Assembly: GCA_036245805.1 (NCBI GenBank) | Contig: BTRK01000005.1 | Coordinates: 34,577,469-34,641,468 of the forward strand | From: Pristionchus mayeri | Lineage: Eukaryota; Nematoda; Chromadorea; Rhabditida; Neodiplogasteridae | Length of the DNA stretch: 64,000 bases | Direction of reading: 5' to 3' | In this document: in pieces, positions 1 through 10,859 of the stretch | How positions within the stretch are numbered: position 1 is the first letter of the stretch | How the letters are laid out: every line of letters begins with the position of its first letter | Position numbers and translations under genes: made by a program | Notes under the pieces: generated by a model | The model's input: only the letters and a program-made list of their open reading frames with translations | Told to the model about the DNA's origin: nothing | Database searches by the model: none

Positions 1-800
1 GTCTTCGCTCCATCAAACAATAGTTGAAAAAACTGACCAACACAGGTCTGGCTCCACCAATAGTGGTACCATTATCTCGCCGGGAGCGATCACTATTAGT
101 GGCACTATTAAAATTACGATAAAATATTACAATAAATAATTAATTATTTTAAAAATCATTATGCGTTAATTTTGGATCCGGAAATAGAAGTATACTGTAA
201 CTGCCAGAGCGATTTAGATTCGAGTCAGTTGCAATCAATAATTCTTTGTCGAACTTTATTTTTGTCTTGTTTTAATGTTCATAATGGAGATAGTAACACG
301 GATCACCAGTTGGTTCAGTTATATTAGCGTTTCGTTCTCGGGTTTCTTCAACGCCGGCATTTTTGTTTCGCGCGATCTATTCAGCTTTTTTGTTCCTCCG
401 AATCGCTTTATTTGCGCAATAAATCGGATGTTTCAGGCCACATCAAAGCATTTTGGCCCAAGGCTCGTTTCGTGGCCCTCAACGCACTTCAATTCCTGAG
501 GAATGGCGGACACGCTGCCATTTCCATCAAGGAGAATTGCGTCGGCTCGACTGCCGAACGGAGATGAAGTTAGCAACTTTGAATCGCAATGGTTTATTGG
601 AAATTTGATCATTTAGGCAAAACATTGTGCTTGTCTGACTCAATTCTCCGTTTTCTCCCAATTTGGTTCAATTTTTTTTTCGCAAAACGCGCTTCACATG
701 AATCTCGCTTTACTCAAAGAGTTATATTGTTATTAGTACCATAACAGTTCTTTACTGTCCTTAATATATTTATATTTGCTCATAGTCATTACGATTTTTT
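1..800. other. No supported gene at the left edge
   Basis: This stretch is AT-rich and holds only short open frames. One begins near 275 and gives about 74 residues rich in F and S. It has no motif I recognise and no clear splice partners, so I do not call it. The 5' part of the eL20-like pseudogene could extend into the right end, but I see no convincing first exon. Confidence 0.4.
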
Positions 801-810
801 TACATTTCAG

Positions 811-1208
811 GGTGCCGTCCAGGGCGCAAGGTGAATTTCTTCATGAGCAAATCGTCACCGGACGCAAGCTCACCACCGAGAATAAACCCGTGTCTCCCAT
901 CTACACGACGCAGTTCTTCGCTTCCTGCACGGCGGTCGCCAAGTCCCGCTTCTGGTGCTTCATCTTCATGCTCCGTCGTCTGAAGAAGGCCAACGGAGAG
1001 ATAGATCCTCGAGTGCAAGGAGGTGTGATTTTTTAAATTTATTTTCTTGTTTTATTTTGTGGTTGATTATTCATAAATAGTTTTTGCTAAACAAAGTTAT
1101 ACATTGTTAATGTTGCTTATCTCAGATCTTCCAGGGGAGCAAAGGATCCGTCAAGAACTAAGGAGTGGCTCAAGTACGATTCCCGCACTGCCCACCACAA
1201 CAGTACCG
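811..1208 (+). pseudogene. Ribosomal protein eL20 (RPL18A) pseudogene, intron-containing
   Basis: Two exon-like blocks (about 811-1022 and 1126-1208) resemble the N-terminal half of large-subunit protein eL20 (RPL18A; rpl-20 in Caenorhabditis). The visible matches are a VTGRKL segment, then AVAKSRFWCFIFMLRRLKK followed by ANGEI, which are hallmark eL20 residues, and in the second block FQGSKGSVKN then LKYDSRTAHHN and YREYRD. The frame is broken: an extra base after ANGEI, a stop codon at 1159-1161 (after KN), and further single-base shifts before LKYDS and YREYRD. A normal-looking intron (GTGTGA to CTCAG) is kept, so this is a decayed DNA duplicate and not a retrocopy. The C-terminal half is not recognisable. 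The functional gene must lie elsewhere. Confidence 0.8.
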
Positions 1209-1687
1209 TGAGTATCGTGATGTTTATGTCGCCGGAGACTTCTTTGTAGTTACTTTATTTAATTTAGTAATCTAATGTGAGCATGATGTAAAATTATCGA
1301 AAAAGGAGGGAAGCCCAAGTTCGGTTGTTCTCGATATTTGGCAAAACTTTGTTTCCTTGAATTTACCTAGTCAGTGCATAGTGATAGTTGAAAGCCATGA
1401 AGCGGCGAGCCTGTGCTCAATCCTGGAACGGTAATTTGAACCTCATACATCTTTGTTGCAGTCCCGTAGAAGGAATCGAGACCGACGGGGACGATGAATA
1501 AGAGCAAGAATTCACTGGAGAATATCCCACTCCCAAGGTATTCTACGGCCCCAATATTGGCGGGGGACGCTTTTCTCCCCTCTATTATTTTGTTCGAATC
1601 AAACCCCCTTTTATTGTTTACTTCTTTCAAAGCAACCCTTAGAAGATGTTTTTTCTGTGTACTAATTTCATTTTCTAATTACATCGA

Positions 1688-2690
1688 TATCACGCCTCTC
1701 ACGAGAGAATCGAGCTAAAATCGCTATTCTAGGGAATGGAGCGGAAATTGCCAAAACGGTTCCAACTCATTTTGGGCACCTTGAAACATCCCTAACACTC
1801 TCTCAAAGTCTCATTATGCATACTTCATTTTGGGGCTCCATGCATAGGGTCGGGACTAGGCACCTCCCAATTTGAGAGCTTTTATCGCGGTTACGGTTGA
1901 CCTCTGAGAGACAACGACGTATTTTTCGAGCTCTATCGATCTATATATTTCATTTTCCATGAATATGTAAATGAACCATGATACATTCAAGGCTAATTTT
2001 CTCGAAAATGTAAGCAAAGATGCAGCCAAAATTCCAAAATTATCTTGCGCCAAAAATGCATGAAGGCATGTTCAATTTTTGTCCTTTTTTTCGTTTCAGG
2101 ATCATTTGAAGTCAAGTTTCAACAGGAATTGTTGAATCAGAGCGATCATTTTCGCCCGCGCGAGCCGATCAGAGCGGTGAAGGATGAAATTTTAATTTCA
2201 TCCTTCACCGCTCCTTAATTTCATCCTTTAAAAATGAAAATTTCTGTTGAAAATTGACTTCAAATGATCCTGAAACGAAAAAAAGGCAAAAGTTGCACAT
2301 ACCTTCATGCATTTTTGGCGCAATATACTCATTGGATAGCTCGTGATCAGCTCTAAATTCTCTGAGAAATTTGGCTGCATCTTTGCCTACATTTTCGAGA
2401 AAATTAGCCTTGAATGTATCATGGTTCATTTACATATTCATGGAAAATGAAATATATAGATCGATAGAGCTCGAAAAAATAAGTCCTGGTCTCTCAGAGG
2501 TCAATTTATCTTTATCTTTCACCGTAACCGCGATAAAAGCTCTCAAAGTGCCCCAAAATGAAGTATGCATAATGAGACTTTGAGGGAGTGTTACGAATGT
2601 CTCAAGGTGCCCAAAACGAGTTTGAACCATTTTGGCGATTTCCGCTCCATTCCCTGGGCCAGCTCGATTCTCTCATGAGACGCGTGATAT
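1688..2690. mobile_element. Fold-back MITE-like element, family 1, copy 1
   Basis: This is a long imperfect inverted repeat of about 1 kb. The left arm begins ATATCACGCCTCTCACGAG and the right arm ends in its complement (CTCATGAGACGCGTGATAT). The arms meet at a nearly perfect palindrome around 2170-2215 (GGATGAAATTTTAATTTCATCC). It has no transposase. Short open frames inside are mirror images of each other and are not genes. It shares terminal sequence with the next element. Confidence 0.85.
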
Positions 2691-2810
2691 ATAGCCTCCT
2701 CTTATCCCAACTTTGAAGGAAGAATGCTCCTCTCCCTCTGTATTTTTTTTCGTTTTTAAATTTCCACATTTATTTAAATTAGCCACCCCAGATAATTATT
2801 AGAAGTGAAC

Positions 2811-3369
2811 ATCACGCCTCTCATCAGAGAATCGAGCTGACCTTGGGAATGGTAAAATAAGCTCTAGCCGGTTTTGGCCATCCTAAGGCATGCCTGAGTG
2901 ACCGCTGAAAGCTTATAGTGCACACTCCATTTTGGAGCTCGCTGTGTAGGGTCGAATTTCAGTTTCACTATCTTCAAGAGCTGATTTCTTGAACACTGTG
3001 ATAGATGGAACAAAATTGACCTCTGAGTAACACCAACTCATTTTTTGAGATCTATCGATCAATCAAAAAAATGGTGTACCAGTGTTGAAAATGGTATTTT
3101 ATAGATCGATAGATCTTGAAAAAAACGAGTTGAGGTCACGAGGTCAATTTTTCTCCATCTATCACTATTTTCGAGAAATCCGCTCCTGAAGTGAGTGATA
3201 CTGAAGTGCGACCCTACGTAGCGAGCTCTAAAATGAAGTGTGCACTATAAGATTTCAGGGTTCACTCAGGCATGCCTTAGGATGGCCAAAAACGGTAAGA
3301 ACTCATTTCACAATTTCCCCTCCCACGAATCGCGATGCTAGTTCGATTCTCTTGTGAACGACATGATAT
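2811..3369. mobile_element. Fold-back MITE-like element, family 1, copy 2
   Basis: A second inverted repeat starts with ATCACGCCTCTCATCAGAG and ends in a decayed complement near 3369. The arms share blocks such as GATCTATCGATC and CATCCTAAGGCATGCCTGAG. The terminal 30 bases match the element at 1688-2690, and the loop differs, so this is a shorter relative of the same family. There is no coding content. Confidence 0.8.
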
Positions 3370-4520
3370 TGCATTATTTGATTCCGCTTTTCAATTGTAC
3401 ATAAGATGCAACTCTAGATGCGATCTCAGGTAAATTATTGTTCTATTTTGTACATGTTGTATTTCGTGCTGTTAGTATTGCCATTTTTAGAAGATTCTCG
3501 TGTTTCCATGATGTTTCTGCTGTTGGGAATAAATCTAATATCAATTGCATACCGTATTCTGCCTGCAAAGAACGAATGGCTACAGTAATCCAGGGCGCGG
3601 AGGGGAGAAGGAGAAAAGTGGGCGGGGCCAAAACGCCAACCAGTTGTTAACCAGTAGTCAACCAGTCCCTCAACCAGTTGCTGGGCAACGCGCCAGCAAC
3701 TGGTTAGGGCACTGGTTAACAACTGGTTGGGAGAAACCAGAGCTATATGTCCCCCCCCCCAAACCAGATAGAGCCATGCATTACATGTGTTCCTTAATTG
3801 AAGGGTGAGGAATCCGAATGAAACATAAAGATTGTGCTCTGATAATAAAAGTTACTCTCATAAAAGTTAGTTTCTAATCGAAAAGTTTGTTTTTTGGGTA
3901 ATACTGAGTGAAGACGTAATCTCCACAAATATCACAATAGGACTTATTTGTAGACGACCTGAATACATATCGATTTGAAAAGGTCGAAAATTCCAAAGCT
4001 CTAGGTCAAAAGATGCGAAGTTTGAAAAAGGGATTTGATAGGTTATAGGCGGTTTCCTAATCCTCACTTTGACCAGTTTTTCTGCTTTCACTGAAGTCCA
4101 TTACACAAATTCTCGGTAGCATCGGTTCCTGCATTATTAGTTGATCACGGTTATGCAAATTCACAGTATTTGCACACGTTTGCATCCCGGCTTACTCACT
4201 TGCGAGTGACTCCTTGTCAAATGTTGGGCAAAAGTGTATTTTCCTAATCTTTGTTGTTTACGTGCAAGGCTTACGTGCGAATTTCACGAAAACAAGTTAA
4301 TTGACTCACATCAAAATTGATTAACTCAATTTACATCTATAGTCCGAGAAAGGTCGTTGTTGACGAGAGGTCCTCTCCTCTCCCCTCTCTTCATTTCTGT
4401 CTTTTCACTTCGCGCCAGGAGGTCGACTGGATGGACGAGCAATGAGGTACCCACTCCCTCTTCTCCCATTTTCACATTATTTTCTTTTGGTACCTACCCC
4501 CCTCCTCCCCTATCAATCAA
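3370..4520. other. Non-coding stretch with an AACCAGT-rich mini-palindrome
   Basis: I see no gene here. At about 3638-3735 the motif AACCAGTTG recurs in both orientations, making a small fold-back with a GGGCAACGCGCCAGCAAC centre. A related AACCA/TGGTT cluster occurs at about 38310-38395. The rest is AT-rich unique sequence. Confidence 0.5.
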
Positions 4521-4522
4521 TA

Positions 4523-4985
4523 CTTACATATAAAGCGCTGCGCGCGTCTGTACGTCTGTCCGGATAGCGAAATCGGGAAAGGACGGACTGATGACGTCAC
4601 AAATGCATCGACTTACAAGAGGGCCGTACATCGATCAATAATTAGCATTGGGTTTGGGTCAACTACCGAATACCAATCAATAATTTACATTTGGTCAACC
4701 GTCTTATAGCAATCAATAATTAGCATTGGTCAACTACCGTATTCCGATCAATAATTAGCATTTGGTCAACCACCGTATTCCGATCAATTATTAGCGATGA
4801 GTCAACTATTATTCCGCGGGTCACACTTATGGCTTTAACCTTTGATTTTCGAAATACCGTATACCAATTAATAATTAGCATTTGGTCAACAAATGTATTC
4901 GATCAACAATTCGCGGTGGGTTAACTACCGTATTCCAATAAATTTAGCCATGGGTCAACAATTATTCCGTGGGTCAGACTTATGA
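4523..4985 (+). mobile_element. Helitron-like fragment with diverged minisatellite
   Basis: The block starts TCAATACTTACATATAAAGC, then GCTGCGCGCGTCTGTACGTC and TGTCCGGATAGCGAAA. It is followed by diverged repeats of CAATCAATAATTAGCATTGG with GTCAACTACCGTATTCC. The same order (5' motif, then the same repeat vocabulary) occurs at 20260-22215. A 5' TC following an A, a TATATAAAGC-type sub-terminal motif and internal minisatellites fit non-autonomous Helitrons. No 3' hairpin-CTRR end was identified, so the class is an inference. Confidence 0.6.
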
Positions 4986-7042
4986 TTACAGTATACCCAC
5001 ACCACACACCATAGTGCAATTTCCTAAATGTGCCACTGCACGCTGCACACCATCCTGCACACAACACACCATGGTGCAGATGAAACACGTTTTTCAAATA
5101 TTTTCATCTCTAAAATAAGGCCGAGCACATCACTATATTTCAAACAGAACAGAACTAGCCAAGAAAATAAATTGCGATGTTTCCGATATTGTAATGATAG
5201 CTTTAAGGCTTAAAAAGGGAAAATTTCAATTAAGGAACAAATCATAACAATTCTCCACTCAGATTGCCCATTATTGTTGTTTCCTTGGCCCTTGTTATCC
5301 GGTGTAAGGAGGGCGAGGATGGAATAAACTCAAAGGTTTATTAGCAAACAATAAATACGACGAAAATAGAGAGAGGGGAGACCGGTCGACTAGCCGGCGC
5401 GAGAGCGAAAGGAACAACTGAGGAGAGAGGCGAGGGAAGGCCTCTCTAGAGAGAACAAGAGAGCGCGCGCGAGGAGGAGAGTGCAGAGAAACGAGACGGC
5501 GCGCGCGAGCTAACAAACACGTAGTGACACGTACACAAGTGATGGAAGGGGAACTACAGTAATACTCTAGAATTCAAACGAGTGAATTACAAAATGGGTT
5601 TTCTATGTATATATAATTGCTTATTAGTCTAATTCCTATAGAACACCTCCCCTTCAAGATTGACACTTGTCGATCTTAAATAAACTAAACTGGGGAAAAG
5701 AGGCGAGGTGAAGGCAACAAATTGAGTCAGGATATCATTCTCGGATGATATTTCAATCTTGGACGGTCGATCATCCTTCACAATCGAGCGATGTCGGCGT
5801 CCTCCTTCACGAACTCCAATCCGGCGAGAGTGATCTCGTTTTCCTTGACTCTGACGAGGGTATTCATCTCGTCAATGATCGGTATCCTTGTATCGATCGA
5901 GTCACTTCTCGTATCGAGAAGGTGCAGCATTTCAAGGAGATTTCTTTCGATGATTATCCGGTGAATTTTCATCTCCAGCTGCTGTGTCCTAGGTCAGGTT
6001 GCGGCCTTGGAATGTATCCGGGGCATGGCGAAATTCTTGCTCATGATGCGTGTAGCTGGTACACTTTTATGGAAGGGATGCTACCATATTTTACCCCGGC
6101 AGAGAATCTTCGTTTCAACCGGTGAATGGGGCACTGACGCTGTCCATCACCTTGTCCATTGCGCTGCTGGCGCAACTTCCACGACGTAAAGTCGTATTCA
6201 TCCGGTCCGTTTTGTTGGACGCGAGATCGGCAGCACGACGTCGAGTCGCATTCCTTGCTGCTGGAGGTCTCCATGCAGCACACGTGATCCATTTCGCGAG
6301 AGTTTTTTCGCTCGCACGACTCCTTGTCGCACTTGCCAGATGGGGATGCCAACAGGCGCACGTGTTTCTTCTTGGCGGTAGGCATACGCTTGCTTGTTCG
6401 CACTGGCACGACTTGTGCGTGTCCTGCCCGCCGGGTGAGTTGTCCTCTCCTCCGCTCCATTCCTCGTTATCAATTGTGGCTGGTTGGGTGCGTTCAATTC
6501 AGAAAATTAGCATCCGGTGCTTCGTGTTTTACTGAATACGCGACCCAACGTATACGCACGCTGTGTACGGTGCTTTATTCAGAAATTAGGCAGCTCTGTG
6601 CCTCACTGAACTCTTATTCCGGAAAGCTAGGTTTCTCGGAATGAACAAATACCACCCTTTCGTGGCTAGTTGCCAAGCACAAGCGGCACAATGAGCTTTC
6701 GCTCAAAGTCTACCACAATGACGAAATGCACCACAGGTTCGGGCTTGTGCTCGACTCCACCTGATTGCTTTCACAACAGGTTTCGGGCCGACTCCACCTG
6801 TGTGAGACTCCGAGTCCGAGTGAATCGCTCGTGTTGCGATCCGTGCTCCAGAGTTCTTGATAATCCTGAACGCCAATGTTGTGTCCTTGGCCCTTGTTAT
6901 CCGGTGTAAGGAGGGCGAGGATGGAATAAACTCAAAGGTTTATTAGCAAACAATAAATGTGGCAAACCAGCCTTGCTTGGATGCCTCAACCAGGGGGTGG
7001 CAAACCAGCCTTGCTTGGATGCCTCAACTTACGTTTTTGGTA

Positions 7043-7245
7043 GGCGAGGTGGCGCAGTGGTTGTGTGCCAGGAATGCGAATCCGATGGTCATGAGTTCGA
7101 CCCCCTCGCCTGCAGATCCACCCAGACCACGGGGGTTAAGAAATAGGTCAGAATTCCCCCACCACGTGCACACAACACGGGCGGTAGCCTCACGCATAGG
7201 TCGCTGATAACCTCAGGACAGACTGAACGCAGAATTGGCGCGGGG
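7043..7245 (+). mobile_element. tRNA-derived SINE-like copy inside an LTR
   Basis: 7043-7110 has a tRNA-like head. A 7-base acceptor stem (GGCGAGG pairing with CCTCGCC at 7104-7110) encloses an A-box-like GTGGCGCAGTGGTT and a B-box-like GAGTTCGACCC. A body follows (CCACCCAGACCACGGGGG to GGCGCGGGGG). The T-stem does not pair well, so it is not a functional tRNA. Copies of a GGCAAACCAGCCTTGCTTGG sequence lie at about 6959, 6999, 7249 and 7562 and look like flanking or terminal repeats. Confidence 0.65.
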
Positions 7246-7403
7246 GTAGCAAACCAGCCTTGCTTGGATTCCTCAAAATACGTTTTTCTCTTCTTCGAAA
7301 CTCCTCGCTAAATCGGACGTGTTAATTGTTGCTTAGTGAGGGTAAATGGTTGCTTACAAGAAGCCAGCGCTTTGAGTAGTGATAACGTTCTCAATAAGTT
7401 CGA

Positions 7404-7560
7404 CCGAGTTCGACCCCCCTCGCCTGCAGATCCACCCAGACCACGGGGGTTAAGAAATAGGTCAGAAATCCCCCACCATGTGCACACAACACGGGCGGTA
7501 GCCTCACGCATAGGTCGCTGATAACCTCAGGACAGACTGAACGCAGAATTGGCGCGGGGG
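7404..7560 (+). mobile_element. Second SINE copy, 5'-truncated
   Basis: From GAGTTCGACCCCCCTCGCC onward this repeats 7094-7245 with only a few differences, ending at the same GGCGCGGGGGTGGCAAACC junction. The A-box half is missing and is replaced by unrelated sequence (GATAACGTTCTCAATAAG). It is either a truncated insertion or part of a local duplication of the first copy. Confidence 0.65.
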
Positions 7561-7876
7561 TGGCAAACCAGCCTTGCTTGGATGCCTCAACTTACGTACG
7601 TAAATACGACGAAAATAGAGAGTGAGGGACCGGTCGACTAGCCGGTGCGAGAGCAAAAGAAACAACTGAACAGTCGTGGGGAGGAGAGAGAGGGAGAGAG
7701 CGTCAACAACATGTAAATAGCAATTAAATAAGTCGACGCAAACAACATGTAAATAGACAAGGGGTCTACGAGTAAACATGTGAGTGTTTGTGTATAGGAA
7801 TTAGGGTAATTGACTATTACGTGGGTTCCTATACAACAATTATGAAAGAATAAATCAATTGAATTCACTCACCTGA

Positions 7877-8318
7877 ATATGTTTCAGAAGGATTTATTGT
7901 TTAGATTTGAAGATTTAATGGATAGAATCAAAACTGACATCACATATCCTCCTCGCCCAGTCTCTCGTCCAGGTTTCCATTTCCTCCTCAACCAATCCAA
8001 TCATTCCTTCTTTCTTCCCTGCATCATTGCCATAAATAACGCCTTCTTCGTCCAACATTCTTTTGTTTGTAGCGACACCCATAAAAATGGTTGAATACAA
8101 GCAAATGGGCATTTATAGATCTTCTTTCCCGATATGTCAAATTCGAACAAAATCACATGTGATGAACGGTTCAAACTAAAAAGGAATGATCGAATTGGTT
8201 GTTGAGGAAGGGTACACCTAGGATGAGAGACTGGACTAACTGGAGTTTACGTTGGCTATATTTATTTTCTCGACGAAATATTCAAATCTAAATAATAAAC
8301 CGTTCTGAAACATATTGG
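7877..8318. mobile_element. Decayed fold-back element
   Basis: The termini are inverted: TATGTTTCAGAAGGATTTAT at the left and its near complement (AATAAACCGTTCTGAAACATA) at the right. Internal matches include the AGTCTCTCGTC / GATGAGAGACT and ACCAATCCAATCATTCC / GGAATGATCGAATTGGT pairs. It has no coding capacity. It directly abuts the target duplication of the LTR element. Confidence 0.65.
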
Positions 8319-8516
8319 GAGTGCAATCACTCATTTCCTGCAATTGAGCTGAGCGGTGAAGAGTGATGATTTTCCTTCGAACAAAATTGTGTTGTTTTTA
8401 ATTCTTAAAGCTCCCTTGATCACAGTAGTGCTTGTATGCAATTATTTTTTAAAAAATTAAAAAAACAAATAATAAATACAATTTAAAAAATTAAAACAAA
8501 TATTGCTTTCAGAACG

Positions 8517-9426
8517 ATGCTCATCTCACTCGTGCTAATCGGGTCGCTGGCCCATCACTGGATCGGAACTAATCATGTAATTGGAAGTGATTCGCATCCA
8601 TTGGAAGTTGAATGTGCACGAGGTATGAATTTTACTTTAATAATAAAATATACCAAAAGTTAATTTTACAGAGTATGTGGTGGCGGGTGAAGGATTCAAT
8701 GTGGTGGCGGGTGAAGGATTCAAAATTAACAACAATACAATAATTTCATGCATCGAAAGAGATGATTCACTCACATCTCTAGTGTGAGCCAACATTAAAC
8801 CATTTTAATAATTTATGACTAATTAAGAACTAATTAAGAAATTTAGTTTGATGTTGATGTGCGATGACTCAAAAAATTATTCCAGAAATTGGTACCATGA
8901 ACAAGAGATTGTTGGAAGTGCTTACGCTACATATGTTGAACTTCAAGCGATTTTTGATCTCTTCTCACACAAAACTATTTTACAATTAAAGGAACGATGG
9001 ATCTATATTGTGAGACTAGTCGTCGTCCTCCCTGAACATTTAAATGAATTAGTACTCTTTAGCTAGTGGAGGCTCATGAATATCTCGACTTAGCCATATC
9101 AGCCCGCCGCATCACTAATGCTCTTCTAGTCAAGTCTTCCAGCGCAGCTTATACGGTATGTGTGGTTGGAGAGAGTACTGCAGGAAAGTGAGCCCATGCA
9201 GATCGTGATTTCCTTCCTATGTCCTGTAATCGCGTCGCTTGCAAGTGCTCTGATAATGGTCGGACTTATCGGTGGCTTCGCCCTGTTTCTCGTGGGATTG
9301 ATGAGGTCATTCGGGAAGACAGTGAGTGGCAGAGTTGGAAGGATGATACAGCTGTCTCTTAATTCGATACAGTGTAGAATAAAGAAGCTGACGCATCGTT
9401 TCTCAAATTCTAGAAAGTGTAATTAG
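8517..9426 (+). CDS. Multi-exon membrane/secreted protein, unknown family
   Basis: I join five exons: 8517-8622, 8672-8783, 8847-9009, 9063-9155 and 9184-9426, with phases consistent throughout, giving about 238 residues. The start follows a CTTTCAG acceptor by four bases, as in trans-spliced nematode genes. The first exon encodes a signal-peptide-like segment (MLISLVLIGSLAHHWIG). Exon 2 contains a 24-base tandem duplication that repeats VVAGEGFN/K. Exon 5 encodes one strong membrane span (FLCPVIASLASALIMVGLIG) followed by a basic tail. The last intron would be only 28 nt, which is suspiciously short, so the junction near 9155-9184 is uncertain. I do not recognise the family. It is probably a lineage-restricted type I membrane protein. 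Confidence 0.5.
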
Positions 9427-9427
9427 T

Positions 9428-10262
9428 GTAACAAGGGAGCCGCAAAAGTGTTACTCGCTCCCGACGAAATCTGAATTCAACGTTTTGAAGGGCTCCCAGA
9501 AAGTACCCCACACGCGTTTTAAAAAGTTGCGATAATTGCGCCCTAAGAACCTAAAATTAATTATCAAAATAATAAGGTTCACCACGTAAAATCCGCGCGC
9601 ACGCTTCCCAAAATAGTGACCGAAATGAAGAAATGTCCGAGGAACAGTATCGTAGCGCAGCAGGTTGCGCGGTCGCTTTGTCTTTTGTAAGTCGTGGGCT
9701 CGAACTCTATCGAATGCAAGACTTTTTTTGCGATTTTTTAAATACTGGAATTTGCACAGCATGTTCTTTCGCTGTCAAGAATTCTTCCGCGGAAAAACTA
9801 CAGCAGGCTATAATTGGATATGCTGAACGGTCCTCATCCGACGGTGATCATCCGACCTAGTGCACTTTAAAAGCATCCGTCTGCATGAAATGCTTTCATA
9901 ATACAGTGACATCAGTCAAAGTGTTATCTTGAGAACAAAAAAGCAGTATTGAAAAAAATGCAAAAAAAGGTATTGCATTTGACAGAGTTCGAACCCCCGA
10001 CTTGCAAAAGACAAAGCAAACGCGCAACCTACTGCGCTACGATACTGTTCCGGGGCATTTCTTCATTTCGATCACTATTTTGGGAACCGAGCTGGCGGAT
10101 TTTACGTGGTGAACATTGTTATTTTGATAAGTCATTTTAGGTTCTTAGGGAGCAATTTTCGCAACGTTTTAAAAAGTGTTTGGGCTCCTTTTTGGGAGCC
10201 CTTCAAAACGTTGAATTCAGATTTCTTCGGGAACGAGTAACACTTTTGCGGTTCCCTTGTAA
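9428..10262. mobile_element. Fold-back element with tRNA-like arms
   Basis: The left end AACAAGGGAGCCGCAAAAGT is mirrored at the right (ACTTTTGCGGTTCCCTTGT). Each arm carries a tRNA-like stretch. At 9652-9710 a perfect A box (TAGCGCAGCAGG) is followed by a B-box-like GGGCTCGAACTC. On the minus strand at about 10045-9975 the matching pair is TAGCGCAGTAGG and GGGTTCGAACTC. The two arms therefore look like inverted copies of a tRNA-derived sequence. Neither folds as a clean tRNA. Confidence 0.7.
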
Positions 10263-10318
10263 TCGTTAACTTCCTACTGCATTTAATATATTTTCTCGAT
10301 CATTGGTATGCCAAATTC

Positions 10319-10433
10319 ATGAAGTTGACCTTTCAGATAGCATGCTTGATAGTTCTTATGCTGTGCACAAAAGAATTGCCTCACAATGTTAGTTATCTGA
10401 ATGTGAAATGTCCAAGAAAAGATTGTAAGCCGA
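10319..10433 (+). CDS. Possible first exon of a small secreted protein
   Basis: The frame begins with a signal-peptide-like stretch (MKLTFQIACLIVLMLCTKEL), runs to a cysteine-containing end (CPRKDCKP), and meets a good donor (A|GTAAGT at 10434). A diverged copy of the upstream context recurs near 11060-11100 (ATGCTAAATTCGTGAGTCTCACCTTTCAG). I find no convincing downstream exons because a small fold-back follows at once. It could be a gene fragment. Confidence 0.3.
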
Positions 10434-10463
10434 GTAAGTTACATGCGTATCTGATCGCGATAA

Positions 10464-10576
10464 GCAATTCGGACAATCGTCGCTTCCATTTCGCACACTT
10501 TCTCATTGAGTGCCGGAGTTGATCTTTGATCTTTTATTTTTGATAAAGACAAGCGACGATTAGCCGAATTGCGAAT
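10464..10576. mobile_element. Small hairpin element, copy 1 of 2
   Basis: The inverted ends are AGCAATTCGGACAATCGTCGC and GCGACGATTAGCCGAATTGC, enclosing GAGTTGATCTTTGATC. The same unit with the same flanking sequence (GTGTGAATTATACACTATTTTATT) recurs at about 12437-12575, so a larger segment may have been duplicated. It has no coding content. Confidence 0.6.
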
Positions 10577-10697
10577 GATATTAGAGCTAGGGGACGTGTG
10601 AATTATACACTATTTTATTACAGAATTGACTGCAAGAGCAATGTTTTCTATCCTTCTTTCTGCGATCTTCACTAAGAGCAAAGAGTTTAACAAGGTT

Positions 10698-10859
10698 ACT
10701 GTGAGAACAGAATGCGTAGTCCGTGGTGTGGTGGGCGAGAGCTATAACATTTTGTTGTATTACTCGCTGAACTTTTTTTCTCCCGCGTTCCGAGAGTAAT
10801 ACAACAAAATGTGATGACTCTCGCACACCACACCACGGACGCATTCTGTTCTCACAGTT
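10698..10859. mobile_element. Near-perfect short fold-back
   Basis: The left arm (ACTGTGAGAACAGAATGCG at 10698) and the right arm (CGCATTCTGTTCTCACAGT ending 10859) are close complements over about 70 bases, including ACATTTTGTTGTATTACTC. The loop is about 25 bases. It is a MITE-like element without coding capacity. Confidence 0.75.

Larger units (their letters stand above)
5275..7838 (-). mobile_element. Complete non-autonomous LTR retrotransposon (TRIM/LARD-like)
   Basis: Two LTRs in the same orientation lie at 5275-5645 (3' LTR, 371 bp) and 6877-7838 (5' LTR, enlarged by SINE-related insertions at about 6958-7594). On the minus strand each begins TGTT(C/G)TATAGGAA and ends near GGA(A/C)ACAACA. 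The target duplication ATTAT is perfect (5270-5274 and 7839-7843). A polypurine tract (minus-strand AGGGGAGG) abuts the 3' LTR and a TTGGCG stretch follows the 5' LTR as a candidate primer-binding site. The internal region is about 1.2 kb with only short frames and no recognisable gag or pol. It must therefore have moved with enzymes from another element. Confidence 0.8.

Noticed and set aside
5745..6644. Overlapping frames of 100-140 residues on both strands in the TRIM interior
   Set aside because: No gag or pol motif is visible. The frames overlap each other on opposite strands, and cysteine runs do not match a zinc knuckle. I treat the interior as non-coding.
9640..9720. Functional tRNA gene
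   Set aside because: A and B boxes are present, but the anticodon stem and acceptor stem do not pair properly and an inverted copy lies in the other arm of the same element.
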